DNA of 64,000 nucleotides from an uncultured Candidatus Melainabacteria bacterium (GTDB lineage Bacteria; Cyanobacteriota; Vampirovibrionia; Gastranaerophilales; Gastranaerophilaceae). The position numbers and the translations under genes were made by a program. Positions within the stretch are counted from its first letter, which is position 1; each line of letters opens with the position of its first letter. The notes under the pieces were generated by a model. The model was not told the origin of the DNA, did not search any database, and saw only the letters and a list, made by a program, of their open reading frames with translations. Below are positions 25,256 through 34,248 of the stretch, piece after piece. The DNA lies in assembly GCA_934693165.1 (NCBI GenBank), contig CAKUUX010000009.1, positions 1 to 64,000 on the forward strand, written 5' to 3'.

Positions 25256-26722
25256 ATGGTAGAGTTTCAAGAGTTAAAAAATAAAGGTTTTAAGTTTCAT
25301 CAAGAGGGTAATTTTGATGAGGCTGAAAAATGTTATTTAGAAGCATTAGAGATTAACCCTAATAACGCTGAAACACACAACCTTATAGGACTTTTAAAGC
25401 TTCAACAAAATAATTTTGATAAAGCTGTTGAATGGATAAAAAAGGCGATTAAATTAGAAAAGAATGCCTATTTTTATGAAACTCTTTTTCAAACATTGAC
25501 ATTTCAAGAAAAATTTTCCGAAATAATCAGATACGAAAATGACGTAAAAGAATTTTTGGAAAACGAATTTGAATTAAATTTTTATCTTGCACTTGCTTAT
25601 AAGAATTTAAACAAAATAAAAAAATCTATTCATTACTATGAAAGGGCAACAGAATTAAATCCAAACTCTTATGATAGTTGGTTCAATCTATCTCATCTTT
25701 ATAGTATTGAAGGGGAAACTTTTAAAGCATTAGATACTCTAAAAGTTTGCCAAAAATTAAATCCAAATGATAGCGAAACAGAATACTTTTTGTCACTGGC
25801 TTATATGAGGGTTAAGGATTACGATAACGGATTAAAATGCTTTGAAAAAAGGTTTTGCAAAAAGGTTGCATTTTTGACACAAAACAAAACTTTTCCAAAT
25901 AAAGCAACAAAAAATAACCTTTGGAAAGGCGAAGATATAAAAGACAAAAGTATTTTAGTTTATTACGAAGCAGGTTTTGGCGACGTAATAATGTTTGCAA
26001 GATATTTGCCACTTTTAAAAGAGCGTTGTAAAAAAATCATTTTACATATCCAAAAACCTCTGAAAGCCTTGTTTGAAGAAAATCCACAACTTGGAGTTGA
26101 TGAGATAATTGATGGCTTTGTACCAGAAAACGAAATAGATTTTGACGTACACGCTCCGATGTTAAGTTTGCCATATTTGTTAGGTTTAAAAGGTGATAAT
26201 GTTTTTACAGGTCACGAGGGTTATCTAAAACCTAATTTAGAAAAAGTTGAAGAATACAAGAAAAAATATTTTAATAATGACAAGATAAAAATTGGCATAA
26301 AATGGCAAGGAAACACGTATTATGATAAGGATAGAGTTATTCCGACAGAAGCCTTTTATCCTTTGATAGAAGTTTCAAATACACAGTTTTATTCTTTTCA
26401 AACAGAAGAAGGTTCGGAAGAAGTTAAAAAATTAACTGATAGATACGAGGTTGTTGATATTGGAAAAGATTTAAAAGATTTTGCAATAACTTCAGCTACT
26501 TTATCAAACCTTGACTTGGTAATCTGCAACGATACATCTTTGGCACATCTTGCAGGAGCATTGAATATTCCATGCTATATACTTTTACCTTATGAGGTAA
26601 ATTGGCGTTGGCATACAGATTTGAGTAAATGTGATTGGTATGATAGCGTAAAACTTTTCCGTCAAAAAGAAATCGGCGACTGGTACGGAGTTTTTGAAGA
26701 AGTTTTAGAAGAATTAAAATAA
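25256..26722 (+). CDS. TPR protein with GT9-like glycosyltransferase domain (copy 1)
   Basis: The 488 residues have TPR repeats over about 1-210 (GNFDEAEKCYLEALEINPNN and similar). A domain resembling GT9/heptosyltransferase-like or TPR-linked transferases follows: LWKGEDIKDKSILVYYEAGFGDVIMFARYLP near 220-250, IGIKWQGN near 345, and NDTSLAHLAGAL near 425. Two homologues lie at 34249 and 35950. It probably transfers a sugar to a protein or glycan; donor and acceptor are unknown. No clear SD is visible. Confidence 0.85.
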   Translation: MVEFQELKNKGFKFHQEGNFDEAEKCYLEALEINPNNAETHNLIGLLKLQQNNFDKAVEWIKKAIKLEKNAYFYETLFQTLTFQEKFSEIIRYENDVKEFLENEFELNFYLALAYKNLNKIKKSIHYYERATELNPNSYDSWFNLSHLYSIEGETFKALDTLKVCQKLNPNDSETEYFLSLAYMRVKDYDNGLKCFEKRFCKKVAFLTQNKTFPNKATKNNLWKGEDIKDKSILVYYEAGFGDVIMFARYLPLLKERCKKIILHIQKPLKALFEENPQLGVDEIIDGFVPENEIDFDVHAPMLSLPYLLGLKGDNVFTGHEGYLKPNLEKVEEYKKKYFNNDKIKIGIKWQGNTYYDKDRVIPTEAFYPLIEVSNTQFYSFQTEEGSEEVKKLTDRYEVVDIGKDLKDFAITSATLSNLDLVICNDTSLAHLAGALNIPCYILLPYEVNWRWHTDLSKCDWYDSVKLFRQKEIGDWYGVFEEVLEELK

Positions 26723-26724
26723 TG

Positions 26725-26834
26725 AACCCTCGCCACATTTTTGCAAGCGAGCAGAGGCACGAGCGAAGCGAGGGAAAAGAATAATACTTCGCCCAATGTA
26801 ATGGGAGAAGGTGTCTGAAAGACGGATGAGGGTT
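26725..26834 (+). repeat. AACCCTC...GAGGGTT-bounded intergenic element (110 bp)
   Basis: Terminal inverted repeats AACCCTC and GAGGGTT enclose three hairpins: CCCTCGC/GCGAGGG, CTTCGCCCA/TGGGAGAAG and GTCT-GAA-AGAC. The second hairpin and right end recur at 10076-10124 and 50515-50704, and GCGAGCAGAGGC recurs at 50528. It lies in the 244-nt gap before the TPR gene. Confidence 0.65.
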
Positions 26835-26931
26835 AATCCTGACATAAGCCCTCACCAAAATATTGTCAGTTCCACCTGTGCAATGCTCACCTCATCTATT
26901 TAGATGAGAAATTTAAAAAGTTTTCAACAAC

Positions 26932-26960
26932 TTGTCCACATTTAGAAAAAATGATATTAT
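26932..26960 (+). promoter_or_regulatory. Promoter giving a probably leaderless TPR mRNA
   Basis: TTGTCC (26932-26937), 17 nt, TATTAT (26955-26960). The ATG is 7 nt downstream, at the expected start site, and there is no Shine-Dalgarno. Confidence 0.6.
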
Positions 26961-26966
26961 TAATTT

Positions 26967-27905
26967 ATGGATAACGATAATCAAGAAATTGAAGAACTAC
27001 AACAAATCCTGAGAGAAGATTCTTCTAACTTTCAAGTTAGACGTAGACTTGCAATGGCTTTATTAGACAAAGGTTTTAACGAAGAATCTCTTAAACAATT
27101 TCAATTTCTAATAACAATTTTTCCAAACGATGCTAGTCTTTACTACAACATGGGTATCGTTTACGAAAAAATGCGTAAGCTTGACATGGCTGAACAAACC
27201 TATCTAAAAGGTATTGAGCTTGCTCCTGATGATACAGATTTTTATTACAATCTTGGTCTTGTCTATATTGATATGTACGAATTTGACAAGGCAATCGAAC
27301 AATTTAAAATAGTCCTAGAAACAGATTCTGACGACGGAAACAGTTTTTTCAACTTAGGCCTTTGCTACATCAAGAAAAAACCTCCTCAATTTGATATTGC
27401 AAAAATTTGTTTCTTAAAAGCAGTAAACTGCAATTCTCACGATATTTTTGCACATTTCCATCTTGGTTATATTTACAAAATGGAAGGCAAAATCAAAGAA
27501 GCTATCGCTGAATATCAAAAAGTTTTGGAAGAAAATCCTAACTGGAGTTGGTCATATTTCAACATGGGCGCAATATATTTTGAGCAAGGCGACATTCAAC
27601 AAGCAATTGAAAATCTTCAAAAATGTCTTGAATTGAACCCACGTGATGTTGAAGCTTACAAAATATTTTCACAAATTCTTATAAAAATTGGTCATGTAAA
27701 TCAATCAATAAATTTATTAAAAAGAGCATTAGAAGAAGTTCCTGACAACGGCGACATCTACTATATGCTTGCTCAAAATTACAAAATCGACAACATAACA
27801 AGCGACTACAAATATATGCTTGAAATGGCTCTTGAAAACGAAGACACACTTACAACTGTGACACCAGAAGTTGTAAAACAAGAACTTTCTGTTTTTGAAC
27901 AATAA
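26967..27905 (+). CDS. tetratricopeptide-repeat protein
   Basis: The 312-residue protein consists of about seven TPR units from residue 20 to 275 (for example YYNMGIVYEKMRKLDMAEQTY and YYNLGLVYIDMYEFDKAIEQF). It has no signal peptide or enzymatic domain. It is a scaffold for protein contacts; the partner is unknown. Its mRNA looks leaderless. It precedes proS by 69 nt. Confidence 0.9.
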   Translation: MDNDNQEIEELQQILREDSSNFQVRRRLAMALLDKGFNEESLKQFQFLITIFPNDASLYYNMGIVYEKMRKLDMAEQTYLKGIELAPDDTDFYYNLGLVYIDMYEFDKAIEQFKIVLETDSDDGNSFFNLGLCYIKKKPPQFDIAKICFLKAVNCNSHDIFAHFHLGYIYKMEGKIKEAIAEYQKVLEENPNWSWSYFNMGAIYFEQGDIQQAIENLQKCLELNPRDVEAYKIFSQILIKIGHVNQSINLLKRALEEVPDNGDIYYMLAQNYKIDNITSDYKYMLEMALENEDTLTTVTPEVVKQELSVFEQ

Positions 27906-27974
27906 ATTATGCGTATAATTTGCAACTAGCATGCGTTTTTGGTATTATTTTCTCAAGATAGTGAGGAATTTAAT

Positions 27975-29714
27975 ATGAAAATGTCAAAATTATTCGTGCA
28001 AACTTTGAGAGAATTTCCAGCAGACGCAGAAGTTGTTTCTCATAAGTTTTTAGCAAGAGCAGGATACATAAGAAAATTAACAAGTGGTGTTTATAGTTAT
28101 TTACCATTGATGTGGAGAGTTATTCACAAAATCGAAAACATCATCAGAGAAGAACTTGACGCATCAGGCGCTCAAGAACTTTTGCTTCCTGTAGTTCAAC
28201 CTCGTGAACTTTGGGACGAATCTGGCAGATGGGAAGCTTATGGTAAAGAATTAGCACGTTTTAGAGATAGACACGATAGAGAAATGTGTTTATCACCTAC
28301 AGCAGAAGAAGTTATTACAGCTGTTGCTCGTGACGGTTTAAAATCATACAAGCAAATGCCTGTTAATTTATATCAATTCCAAGAAAAATTCCGTGATGAA
28401 GTTCGTCCAAGATACGGTCTTTTAAGAGGACGTGAATTCATCATGAAGGACGGATACAGTTTTGACATCGACCAAGAAGGTTTGGATAAAGAATACAAAA
28501 ACATGGCTGATGCTTATACAAGAATCTTCAAAAGATGTGGACTTGAAACAAAAATGGTTCAATCTGATTCAGGTGCAATCGGTGGTAGTGTGAGCCACGA
28601 ATTTATGGTAATCACAACAACTGACGCAGGAGAAAATGACGTTTTCTACTGTGATGGTTGCGATTACTCTGCAAACTCTAACCACGCAGTATCAAAACTT
28701 CCACCTGCAGAAGTTGACGGTAGTAAATATGGTTACACAGAAGCTAAAATTATCGACACTCCTCAAACTCACTCTATCGAAGAATTAAGTAAATTCTTAA
28801 ATATTCCTTCATCAATTATTCTAAAATGTTTGGTTTATATCGTTGATAAAAAACCTGTTTTAGCTTTAATCAGAGCTGACAAAGAGGTTGAAGAAACTAA
28901 ATTGATGAATGCTGTTGGAGGTATGGATATCAGAATCGCCTCAGCTCCAGAAATCGAAGAATTAATGGTTGAAAAAGGTTTCAATGCAGCAAAAGGATTT
29001 ATCGGCCCTAAAGGTATGGACGGAATTACAATTATTGCAGATGAAACTGTTAAAGAAATGAAAAACTTCGTTGTTGGTATTAACCAAGAAGATAAACACA
29101 TGGTTGGTGCAAACCTTGACGTTGATATTCCTCACATTGAAAAATATGACGATATCAGACTTGCTCAAGAAGGCGAAATTTGCCCACAATGTGGCAAGCC
29201 TCTAAAAGTTACAAGAGGTATCGAAGTTGGTAATATCTTCCAATTAGGTACAAAATATTCAAAACCAATGAACGCAATGTTCTTAGACAAAAACGGTAAA
29301 GCTCAACCTTATGTTATGGGTTGCTACGGTATCGGTGTTACAAGAACAGCTGCTGCTGCAGTTGAAAGATATCATGATGAACACGGTATGTTCTTACCAA
29401 TTCAAATCGCACCATACCACGTTACTATCGTTCCTGTCGCAGTTAATGACGAATTACAAATGTCAACAGCTCAAAGAATTTATGATGAATTAATCAAAGC
29501 TGGCATTGAAGCAGTTATTGACGATAGAACAGAACGTCCAGGGGTTAAATTCAAAGACGCAGACTTAATTGGTTTCCCATATAGAATTACTGTTGGTAAA
29601 ACAATTGCAGAAGGCAAAGTTGAATTCAAAACAAGAGCTACAGATGAAAAAGTTGATATGACTCCAGATGAAGCTATTGCTAAAATGATTTCAATCGTAA
29701 AAGAAACATTATAA
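27975..29714 (+). CDS. proS: prolyl-tRNA synthetase, bacterial type with editing domain
   Basis: The enzyme charges tRNA-Pro. The ATG at 27975 is preferred over a frame start at 27939, because GAGGA lies 8 nt before it and the family N-terminus (MKMSKLFVQTLREFPADAEVVSHKFLARAGYIRK) begins there. Class II motif 2 (FRDEVRPRYGLLRGREFIMKDGYSFD) and motif 3 (GCYGIGVTRTAAAAVE) are intact. A YbaK-like editing insertion spans about 225-390, and the C-terminal anticodon domain is present. Length is 579, normal. Confidence 0.97.
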   Translation: MKMSKLFVQTLREFPADAEVVSHKFLARAGYIRKLTSGVYSYLPLMWRVIHKIENIIREELDASGAQELLLPVVQPRELWDESGRWEAYGKELARFRDRHDREMCLSPTAEEVITAVARDGLKSYKQMPVNLYQFQEKFRDEVRPRYGLLRGREFIMKDGYSFDIDQEGLDKEYKNMADAYTRIFKRCGLETKMVQSDSGAIGGSVSHEFMVITTTDAGENDVFYCDGCDYSANSNHAVSKLPPAEVDGSKYGYTEAKIIDTPQTHSIEELSKFLNIPSSIILKCLVYIVDKKPVLALIRADKEVEETKLMNAVGGMDIRIASAPEIEELMVEKGFNAAKGFIGPKGMDGITIIADETVKEMKNFVVGINQEDKHMVGANLDVDIPHIEKYDDIRLAQEGEICPQCGKPLKVTRGIEVGNIFQLGTKYSKPMNAMFLDKNGKAQPYVMGCYGIGVTRTAAAAVERYHDEHGMFLPIQIAPYHVTIVPVAVNDELQMSTAQRIYDELIKAGIEAVIDDRTERPGVKFKDADLIGFPYRITVGKTIAEGKVEFKTRATDEKVDMTPDEAIAKMISIVKETL

Positions 29715-29735
29715 ATGGGGTTCAGCCAAAAAAAT

Positions 29736-29769
29736 AAAAGAGGCGAAGCCAATGGCTTCGCCTCTTTTT
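29736..29769. terminator. GGCGAAGCC-type bidirectional terminator
   Basis: AAAAGAGGCGAAGCC pairs with GGCTTCGCCTCTTTT, followed by T-rich sequence. It lies between converging proS and the Cys-rich gene. Confidence 0.93.
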
Positions 29770-29776
29770 ATAATAA

Positions 29777-30067
29777 TTACTTCAAAATACTAAATGCAAC
29801 TATTTTATTAACATTAATATTTAACCATTGATACTTAAAACAAACATAATCATTGCATTCGCAAGTATCGTCATCACAAGTACAGTAATCATTTATCCTA
29901 CAAACTATTGCATCTGAAAGTGCAATTAATTCATCACTTTCGCCTTTACATTTTGGTAAACAATGCTCAAAACTACCATCAATTTTTAAATGTGATGTAA
30001 TGATAGAAACCTGATTTGAGTTGTTAACCTCACAAAGCTCAATCATTCTCTTTTTAATTTCCTTCAT
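29777..30067 (-). CDS. small Cys-rich hypothetical protein
   Basis: The family is not recognised. The 96-residue protein has eight cysteines after residue 50 or so, including CLPKC and a CTCDDDTCECNDYVC cluster, mixed with acidic residues. This spacing could bind a metal. There is no signal peptide. GGAGG 9 nt before the ATG gives good support for translation. It is monocistronic. Confidence 0.75.
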   Translation of the reverse strand: MKEIKKRMIELCEVNNSNQVSIITSHLKIDGSFEHCLPKCKGESDELIALSDAIVCRINDYCTCDDDTCECNDYVCFKYQWLNINVNKIVAFSILK

Positions 30068-30160
30068 AAAAATATGCCTCCTTTTAAAATCTAAAAGTAA
30101 GTATAATTTAAAATTACAAAATTTTAATTGGCAGATTGGGCATATCTGAATAATAAATAA

Positions 30161-30379
30161 TTATTTTCTCGTAAATTCTATTTTGTAACCCAAAATTTCT
30201 GCAATTGCTTGGCATTCTTTCAACGTAAGCGTATCACGTCTTAATTTACCATTTAGAGTATCTCGTGTGTATTTTTTACCTAAAATCTCTGACATTTTAT
30301 CTGCAAGTTTGCTATAGGTATATCCATTTAACACAACTAAAGAACGAATAAAATTTTTGTTAGAATTTACCATATCCAT
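30161..30379 (-). CDS. small helix-turn-helix protein
   Basis: The product of about 72 residues (MDMVNSNKNFIRSLVVLNG...) has a helix-turn-helix pattern: YTYSKLADKMSEILGKKYTRDTLNGKLRRDTLTLKECQAIAEILGYKIEF. This is similar to small Xre-like regulators found near mobile genes. A longer frame to 30508 would add an implausible hydrophobic extension. TATAAT sits 6 nt before the ATG, so the mRNA could be leaderless. It is divergent from the 53-aa gene at 30498. Confidence 0.7.
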   Translation of the reverse strand: MDMVNSNKNFIRSLVVLNGYTYSKLADKMSEILGKKYTRDTLNGKLRRDTLTLKECQAIAEILGYKIEFTRK

Positions 30380-30497
30380 AAAAGCATTATAGATTACTTG
30401 ACAAAAATAAAAAAATAAACTATCATCTGTGTTATATACGACACAATAATAAAATAAGAGCCACATTTTATTTATTTTTATATACAAAAGAGTCATT

Positions 30498-30659
30498 ATG
30501 GAAAGCATACACGATTTAAAACCAAAACTTGAAGATATCGCAAGTTTATTAAATCTTGCTGTATTGGGTCAAAAAAACAACATGACCATAAAACCTCTTT
30601 TGAAACAAATCAAAGAAAACTTAGACAATACAATAATTCAACTGGAGAATATTTTATAG
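30498..30659 (+). CDS. 53-aa hypothetical protein
   Basis: The frame begins MESIHDLKPKLEDIASLLN and ends IIQLENIL. It is amphipathic and helical, without cysteines or membrane segments. It is divergent from the HTH gene with 118 nt between starts and is followed by a hairpin terminator. The SD is weak (AAAAGAG). Position beside a regulator suggests a regulator/partner pair, but this is inference. Confidence 0.5.
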   Translation: MESIHDLKPKLEDIASLLNLAVLGQKNNMTIKPLLKQIKENLDNTIIQLENIL

Positions 30660-30666
30660 TTATTTT

Positions 30667-30688
30667 TGTTGGGGTAGAAACCCATACA
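30667..30688 (-). repeat. REP-like palindrome R3 (degenerate)
   Basis: TGTTGGG and CCCATACA pair imperfectly. The minus-strand reading GTATGGG...CCCCAACA keeps the orientation and 3' flank of the REP-like set. Confidence 0.4.
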
Positions 30689-30696
30689 ATATAACA

Positions 30697-30727
30697 AAAT
30701 GGACGAAACCATAGTTTTCGTCCATTT
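30697..30727 (+). terminator. Hairpin after the 53-aa gene
   Basis: AAATGGACGAAA pairs with TTTCGTCCATTT around CCATAG. The following T run is weak. Confidence 0.65.
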
Positions 30728-30733
30728 AATATT

Positions 30734-30854
30734 AATTGTTATTGCTTACTTATTTGCTCTGTGAAATCAAAGATTTCTACGTCGCTATCGCAGTGTTGCT
30801 CTGTTTGTCTTTGCCTAAGCAAATCCAACTCCAGTAACACCAGCTTACGCATTT
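30734..30854 (-). repeat. Purine-rich intergenic repeat (copy near gltX)
   Basis: On the minus strand it reads GCGTAAGCTGGTGT, then CAAAGACAAACAGAGC and GCGATAGCGACG. These words recur in order at 9965-10045. A GAAATC-TTT-GATTTC hairpin is included. It lies directly after gltX and has no open frame. Confidence 0.5.
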
Positions 30855-32318
30855 TTATTTAATTGCTTTTTCAGCTCTATAAAGTGATGTATCTTTACCA
30901 AGTACAACAAGTGTTCCAACCATATCAGCACCACGTGTTCTACCTGTTACGGCTGCTCTAATTGCCCACATTGTAACTTTTGGTTTAATACCTTTTTCTT
31001 TATAGAAACCTCTGAATTGTTCTAATTTTTCATGCAAGTTTTCTTCTGTCCATTCCCAGTCTTTTGCTTGTTCAACAAAAGTTTTTAGAACTTCTTGAGA
31101 TGTTTCCGTATCAAGTACATCTGCTTGTACTTGTGGATCGATTTCTACATCTTTACCGAAGAAATATGCAACATCATCAGTAATATCAGACAACAATGTT
31201 AATGGTTCACGAGTGATTTCAACCATTTTTGTATATTGTTCGTCAGTTAGTGATGATAAATCATATTTAGTTAAGAAAGGTTTTAATCTTTCTTTCAAAT
31301 CTTCAATATCTAACATTTTGATATAATGGCTATTCATCCAATTTAATTTATCATATTCGAAAATTGAGTTTGATGATGAAACTTCATTAATTCTGAAATC
31401 TGCTGCAATTTCGTCAACTGTCTTGATTTCAACACCGTCAGAAGGAGCCCAGCCTAAAAGTGCTACAAAGTTAATCAACGCATCTGTTAAGTAACCTTTT
31501 TCAACGAATTCAGAAACAGCTGTTGCACCGTGACGTTTTGATAATTTACTTCTATCAGGTGCTAAAATCATACCTAAATGACCAAATTTTGGAACTTCAG
31601 CGCCTAAAGCTTCATAGATTAAAATTTGTTTGAATGTGTTTGAAATATGATCTTCACCACGGATAATGTGAGAAATTTTCATCAACATATCATCAATTAC
31701 AACAGCGAAGTTGTAAGTAGGTGAACCATTTGATTTCATAATTACAAAATCACCAATCAAGCTTGTATCTTGGTGTAAATCACCTTTTACAAGGTCTTCA
31801 AAGTGAATAATTGGTGAATCATGGAAAGCTTTTTGAGCTTTTTCTACAGAAAATCTGATTGCAGGTTTTCTACCTTCAGCTCTCAATTTAGCTTTTTCTT
31901 CTTCAGTTAAATTTTCACATTTTTTAGAATATACATAAGCTTTTTTATTTTTTGTAGCTTCTTCTTTTTCTGCTTCAAGTTCTTCTGGAGTGCAGAAACA
32001 TTCGTAAGCAAAGCCTTTGTCTAAAAGTTCTTGAACATATTTTGGATAAATATCAAATCTTTCTGATTGAGTATAAGGACCATAAGGACCACCGACATCT
32101 GGACCTTCATCCCAATTCAAACCTAAAGCTTTTAAGCTATCGAAAATATTATCAATATATGCTTGGCTAGTACGTTCAGCATCTGTATCTTCAATTCTTA
32201 AAACAAATTTACCATTATTCTTTTTAGCGAATAAATAATTGAATAATGCTGTTCTAGCTGTACCTACGTGTAAGTTACCACTTGGAGATGGTGCTATACG
32301 AACTCTTATTTCTTCCAT
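30855..32318 (-). CDS. gltX: glutamyl-tRNA synthetase
   Basis: This class I synthetase of 487 residues has the HIGH-like PSGNLHVGTA near 10-19, the KMSKS-like RSKLSKRHG near 249, and the C-terminal anticodon-binding helical domain. There is a normal bacterial layout. It follows thrS by 13 nt in the same direction; the ATG has AAGGA upstream. Whether it is discriminating for tRNA-Glu or also charges tRNA-Gln cannot be told here. Confidence 0.97.
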   Translation of the reverse strand: MEEIRVRIAPSPSGNLHVGTARTALFNYLFAKKNNGKFVLRIEDTDAERTSQAYIDNIFDSLKALGLNWDEGPDVGGPYGPYTQSERFDIYPKYVQELLDKGFAYECFCTPEELEAEKEEATKNKKAYVYSKKCENLTEEEKAKLRAEGRKPAIRFSVEKAQKAFHDSPIIHFEDLVKGDLHQDTSLIGDFVIMKSNGSPTYNFAVVIDDMLMKISHIIRGEDHISNTFKQILIYEALGAEVPKFGHLGMILAPDRSKLSKRHGATAVSEFVEKGYLTDALINFVALLGWAPSDGVEIKTVDEIAADFRINEVSSSNSIFEYDKLNWMNSHYIKMLDIEDLKERLKPFLTKYDLSSLTDEQYTKMVEITREPLTLLSDITDDVAYFFGKDVEIDPQVQADVLDTETSQEVLKTFVEQAKDWEWTEENLHEKLEQFRGFYKEKGIKPKVTMWAIRAAVTGRTRGADMVGTLVVLGKDTSLYRAEKAIK

Positions 32319-32331
32319 TTTTCCTTCTTTC

Positions 32332-34104
32332 CTACGCTTTTGTTTTAATTTCTTCTAATAGTTTTTCTACAAATTCATCAACAGTCATAGTGCCGATTTG
32401 ACCAACGCCTCTTTGTCTTACTGCAACTGAATTTGCTTCAATTTCCTTATCACCAACTACTGCAACATAAGGAACTTTTTTATCTTGTAAGTTTTCTCTA
32501 ATTCTGTAATTCATACTTTCAGAACGGTCATCTAAGTATGCTCTAATACCTAAATCTCTAAGTTTATTATAAACTTTTTCAGCAAAATCAATATGTTTTT
32601 CGTTTGAGATAGGTACAACAGAAACTTGTGTTGGAGCTAACCATAATGGGAATGCACCTGCATAGTGTTCAATTAAGATACCATGGAATCTTTCCATAGA
32701 ACCGAAGATAACTCTGTGTAACATTACAGGAGTCTTTAATTGACCGTCTTTGTCTTGGTATTTAATATCAAATCTTTCTGGTAAGTTAAAGTCTAATTGG
32801 ATTGTAGCACATTGCCATGTTCTACCGATAGCATCTTTAACTTTGAAGTCAATTTTTGGACCGTAGAATGCGCCGTCACCTTCGTTAACATCGTATTTCA
32901 TACCACGTTTGTCCATCGCTTCTCTTAAACCCTTTTCTGCTAGTTCCCAGTTTTCCAAAGAACCTACATAGCTTTCAGGTCTTGTTGATAATTCAACTTC
33001 AAATCCCATTTTGAAAATTGCCATTGTATCTGATACAAAATCAATAATATTATTAATTTCATCAACTAATTGTTCTGGAGTACAGAAGATGTGAGCATCA
33101 TCTTGTGTGAAACCTTGTACACGAGTTAAACCAGATAAAGCACCTGATTTTTCTCTTCTATAAACTGTTCCTAATTCTGCCATTCTCAATGGTAAATCTC
33201 TGTATGAGTGTCTTTGAGATTGATAAATTAAAATATGGAATGGGCAGTTCATTGGTTTAACAATGTATTGTTCATCTTCTTCATTTTCTTTTTGGATAAA
33301 GAACATGTTTTCTTTATAGTGGTCGATGTGACCTGAAAGTTCCCAAAGTTTTGATTTAGCAAGTTGAGGAGTTTGTACAATTACGTAACCTCTTTTTCTA
33401 TGTTCTGTTCTCCAATAATTTTCAATTTCTTCTCTTACTGTATAAAGATTTGGATGCCATAAAACTAGACCACCACCAATTTCTTCTCTAACTGAGAATA
33501 AATCTAATTGAGTACCAAGTTTTCTGTGGTCACGTTTTTCAGCTTCTTCTAACATGTGAAGATATTCTGCTAAATCTTCTTTATTCCAAAATGCTGTAGC
33601 ATAAATTCTTTGAAGCATTTTATTTTTTTCATTACCTCTCCAATATGCACCAGCAACTTTTAATAATTTAATTGCATTACCTTTGATATAAGTTGTATTT
33701 GGAACGTGAGGACCTGCGCAAAGGTCATTAAATAATACATTTCCATCTTTATCTTTTGTTAAATATAATGTAGGATGGTCATTTTTATGTTCTTCTAAAA
33801 GTTCTGCCTTGTAGATTTCACCTTCGGCTTTAAATTCTGCAATCTTAGCATCTACATCTTCAATTTCATATTTTTCAAATGTAAGATTTTGTTTTAAAAT
33901 TTCTTTCATTTTGTTTTCGATTTTTTCTAAATCTTCGTGTGTAAAAGAATAACCATCTGTTAAATCGAAATCGTAATAAAATCCATTATCAACAGCTGGG
34001 CCAATAGCTAATTTTGCTTGTGGGAATAAGCTTTGAACAGCTTGAGCCATAATGTGTGAACAAGAGTGTCTTAAAATATGTAAGTTTTCTGCATTCTTTT
34101 CCAT
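32332..34104 (-). CDS. thrS: threonyl-tRNA synthetase lacking the TGS domain
   Basis: The 590 residues begin at the editing domain (HILRHSCSHIMAQAV, with the HxxxH and later C-H zinc-like ligands CAGPH). The catalytic core has motif 2 (RMAELGTVYRREKSGALSGLTRVQGFTQDDAH), motif 3 (VIFGSMERFHGILIEHY) and the anticodon domain. The usual N-terminal TGS domain of about 60 residues is absent. No upstream in-frame extension is evident; AGAGGA precedes the ATG. No T-box leader is seen. Confidence 0.97.
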   Translation of the reverse strand: MEKNAENLHILRHSCSHIMAQAVQSLFPQAKLAIGPAVDNGFYYDFDLTDGYSFTHEDLEKIENKMKEILKQNLTFEKYEIEDVDAKIAEFKAEGEIYKAELLEEHKNDHPTLYLTKDKDGNVLFNDLCAGPHVPNTTYIKGNAIKLLKVAGAYWRGNEKNKMLQRIYATAFWNKEDLAEYLHMLEEAEKRDHRKLGTQLDLFSVREEIGGGLVLWHPNLYTVREEIENYWRTEHRKRGYVIVQTPQLAKSKLWELSGHIDHYKENMFFIQKENEEDEQYIVKPMNCPFHILIYQSQRHSYRDLPLRMAELGTVYRREKSGALSGLTRVQGFTQDDAHIFCTPEQLVDEINNIIDFVSDTMAIFKMGFEVELSTRPESYVGSLENWELAEKGLREAMDKRGMKYDVNEGDGAFYGPKIDFKVKDAIGRTWQCATIQLDFNLPERFDIKYQDKDGQLKTPVMLHRVIFGSMERFHGILIEHYAGAFPLWLAPTQVSVVPISNEKHIDFAEKVYNKLRDLGIRAYLDDRSESMNYRIRENLQDKKVPYVAVVGDKEIEANSVAVRQRGVGQIGTMTVDEFVEKLLEEIKTKA

Positions 34105-34248
34105 AAAAATTCCTCTAAATTTTGTCTAATTCATAATTTAGTTATACCACTTAAAAATATAATTACAAATCTATTATTTACACCTTATAAACGGTTTTTA
34201 TTTTAGCTACAATTTGATATCATATTTAGTAAGAAAAAGGAAGTTAAA

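Noticed and set aside
34105..34248. T-box leader before thrS
   Set aside because: No T-box sequence or specifier stem is visible in the 144-nt spacer.
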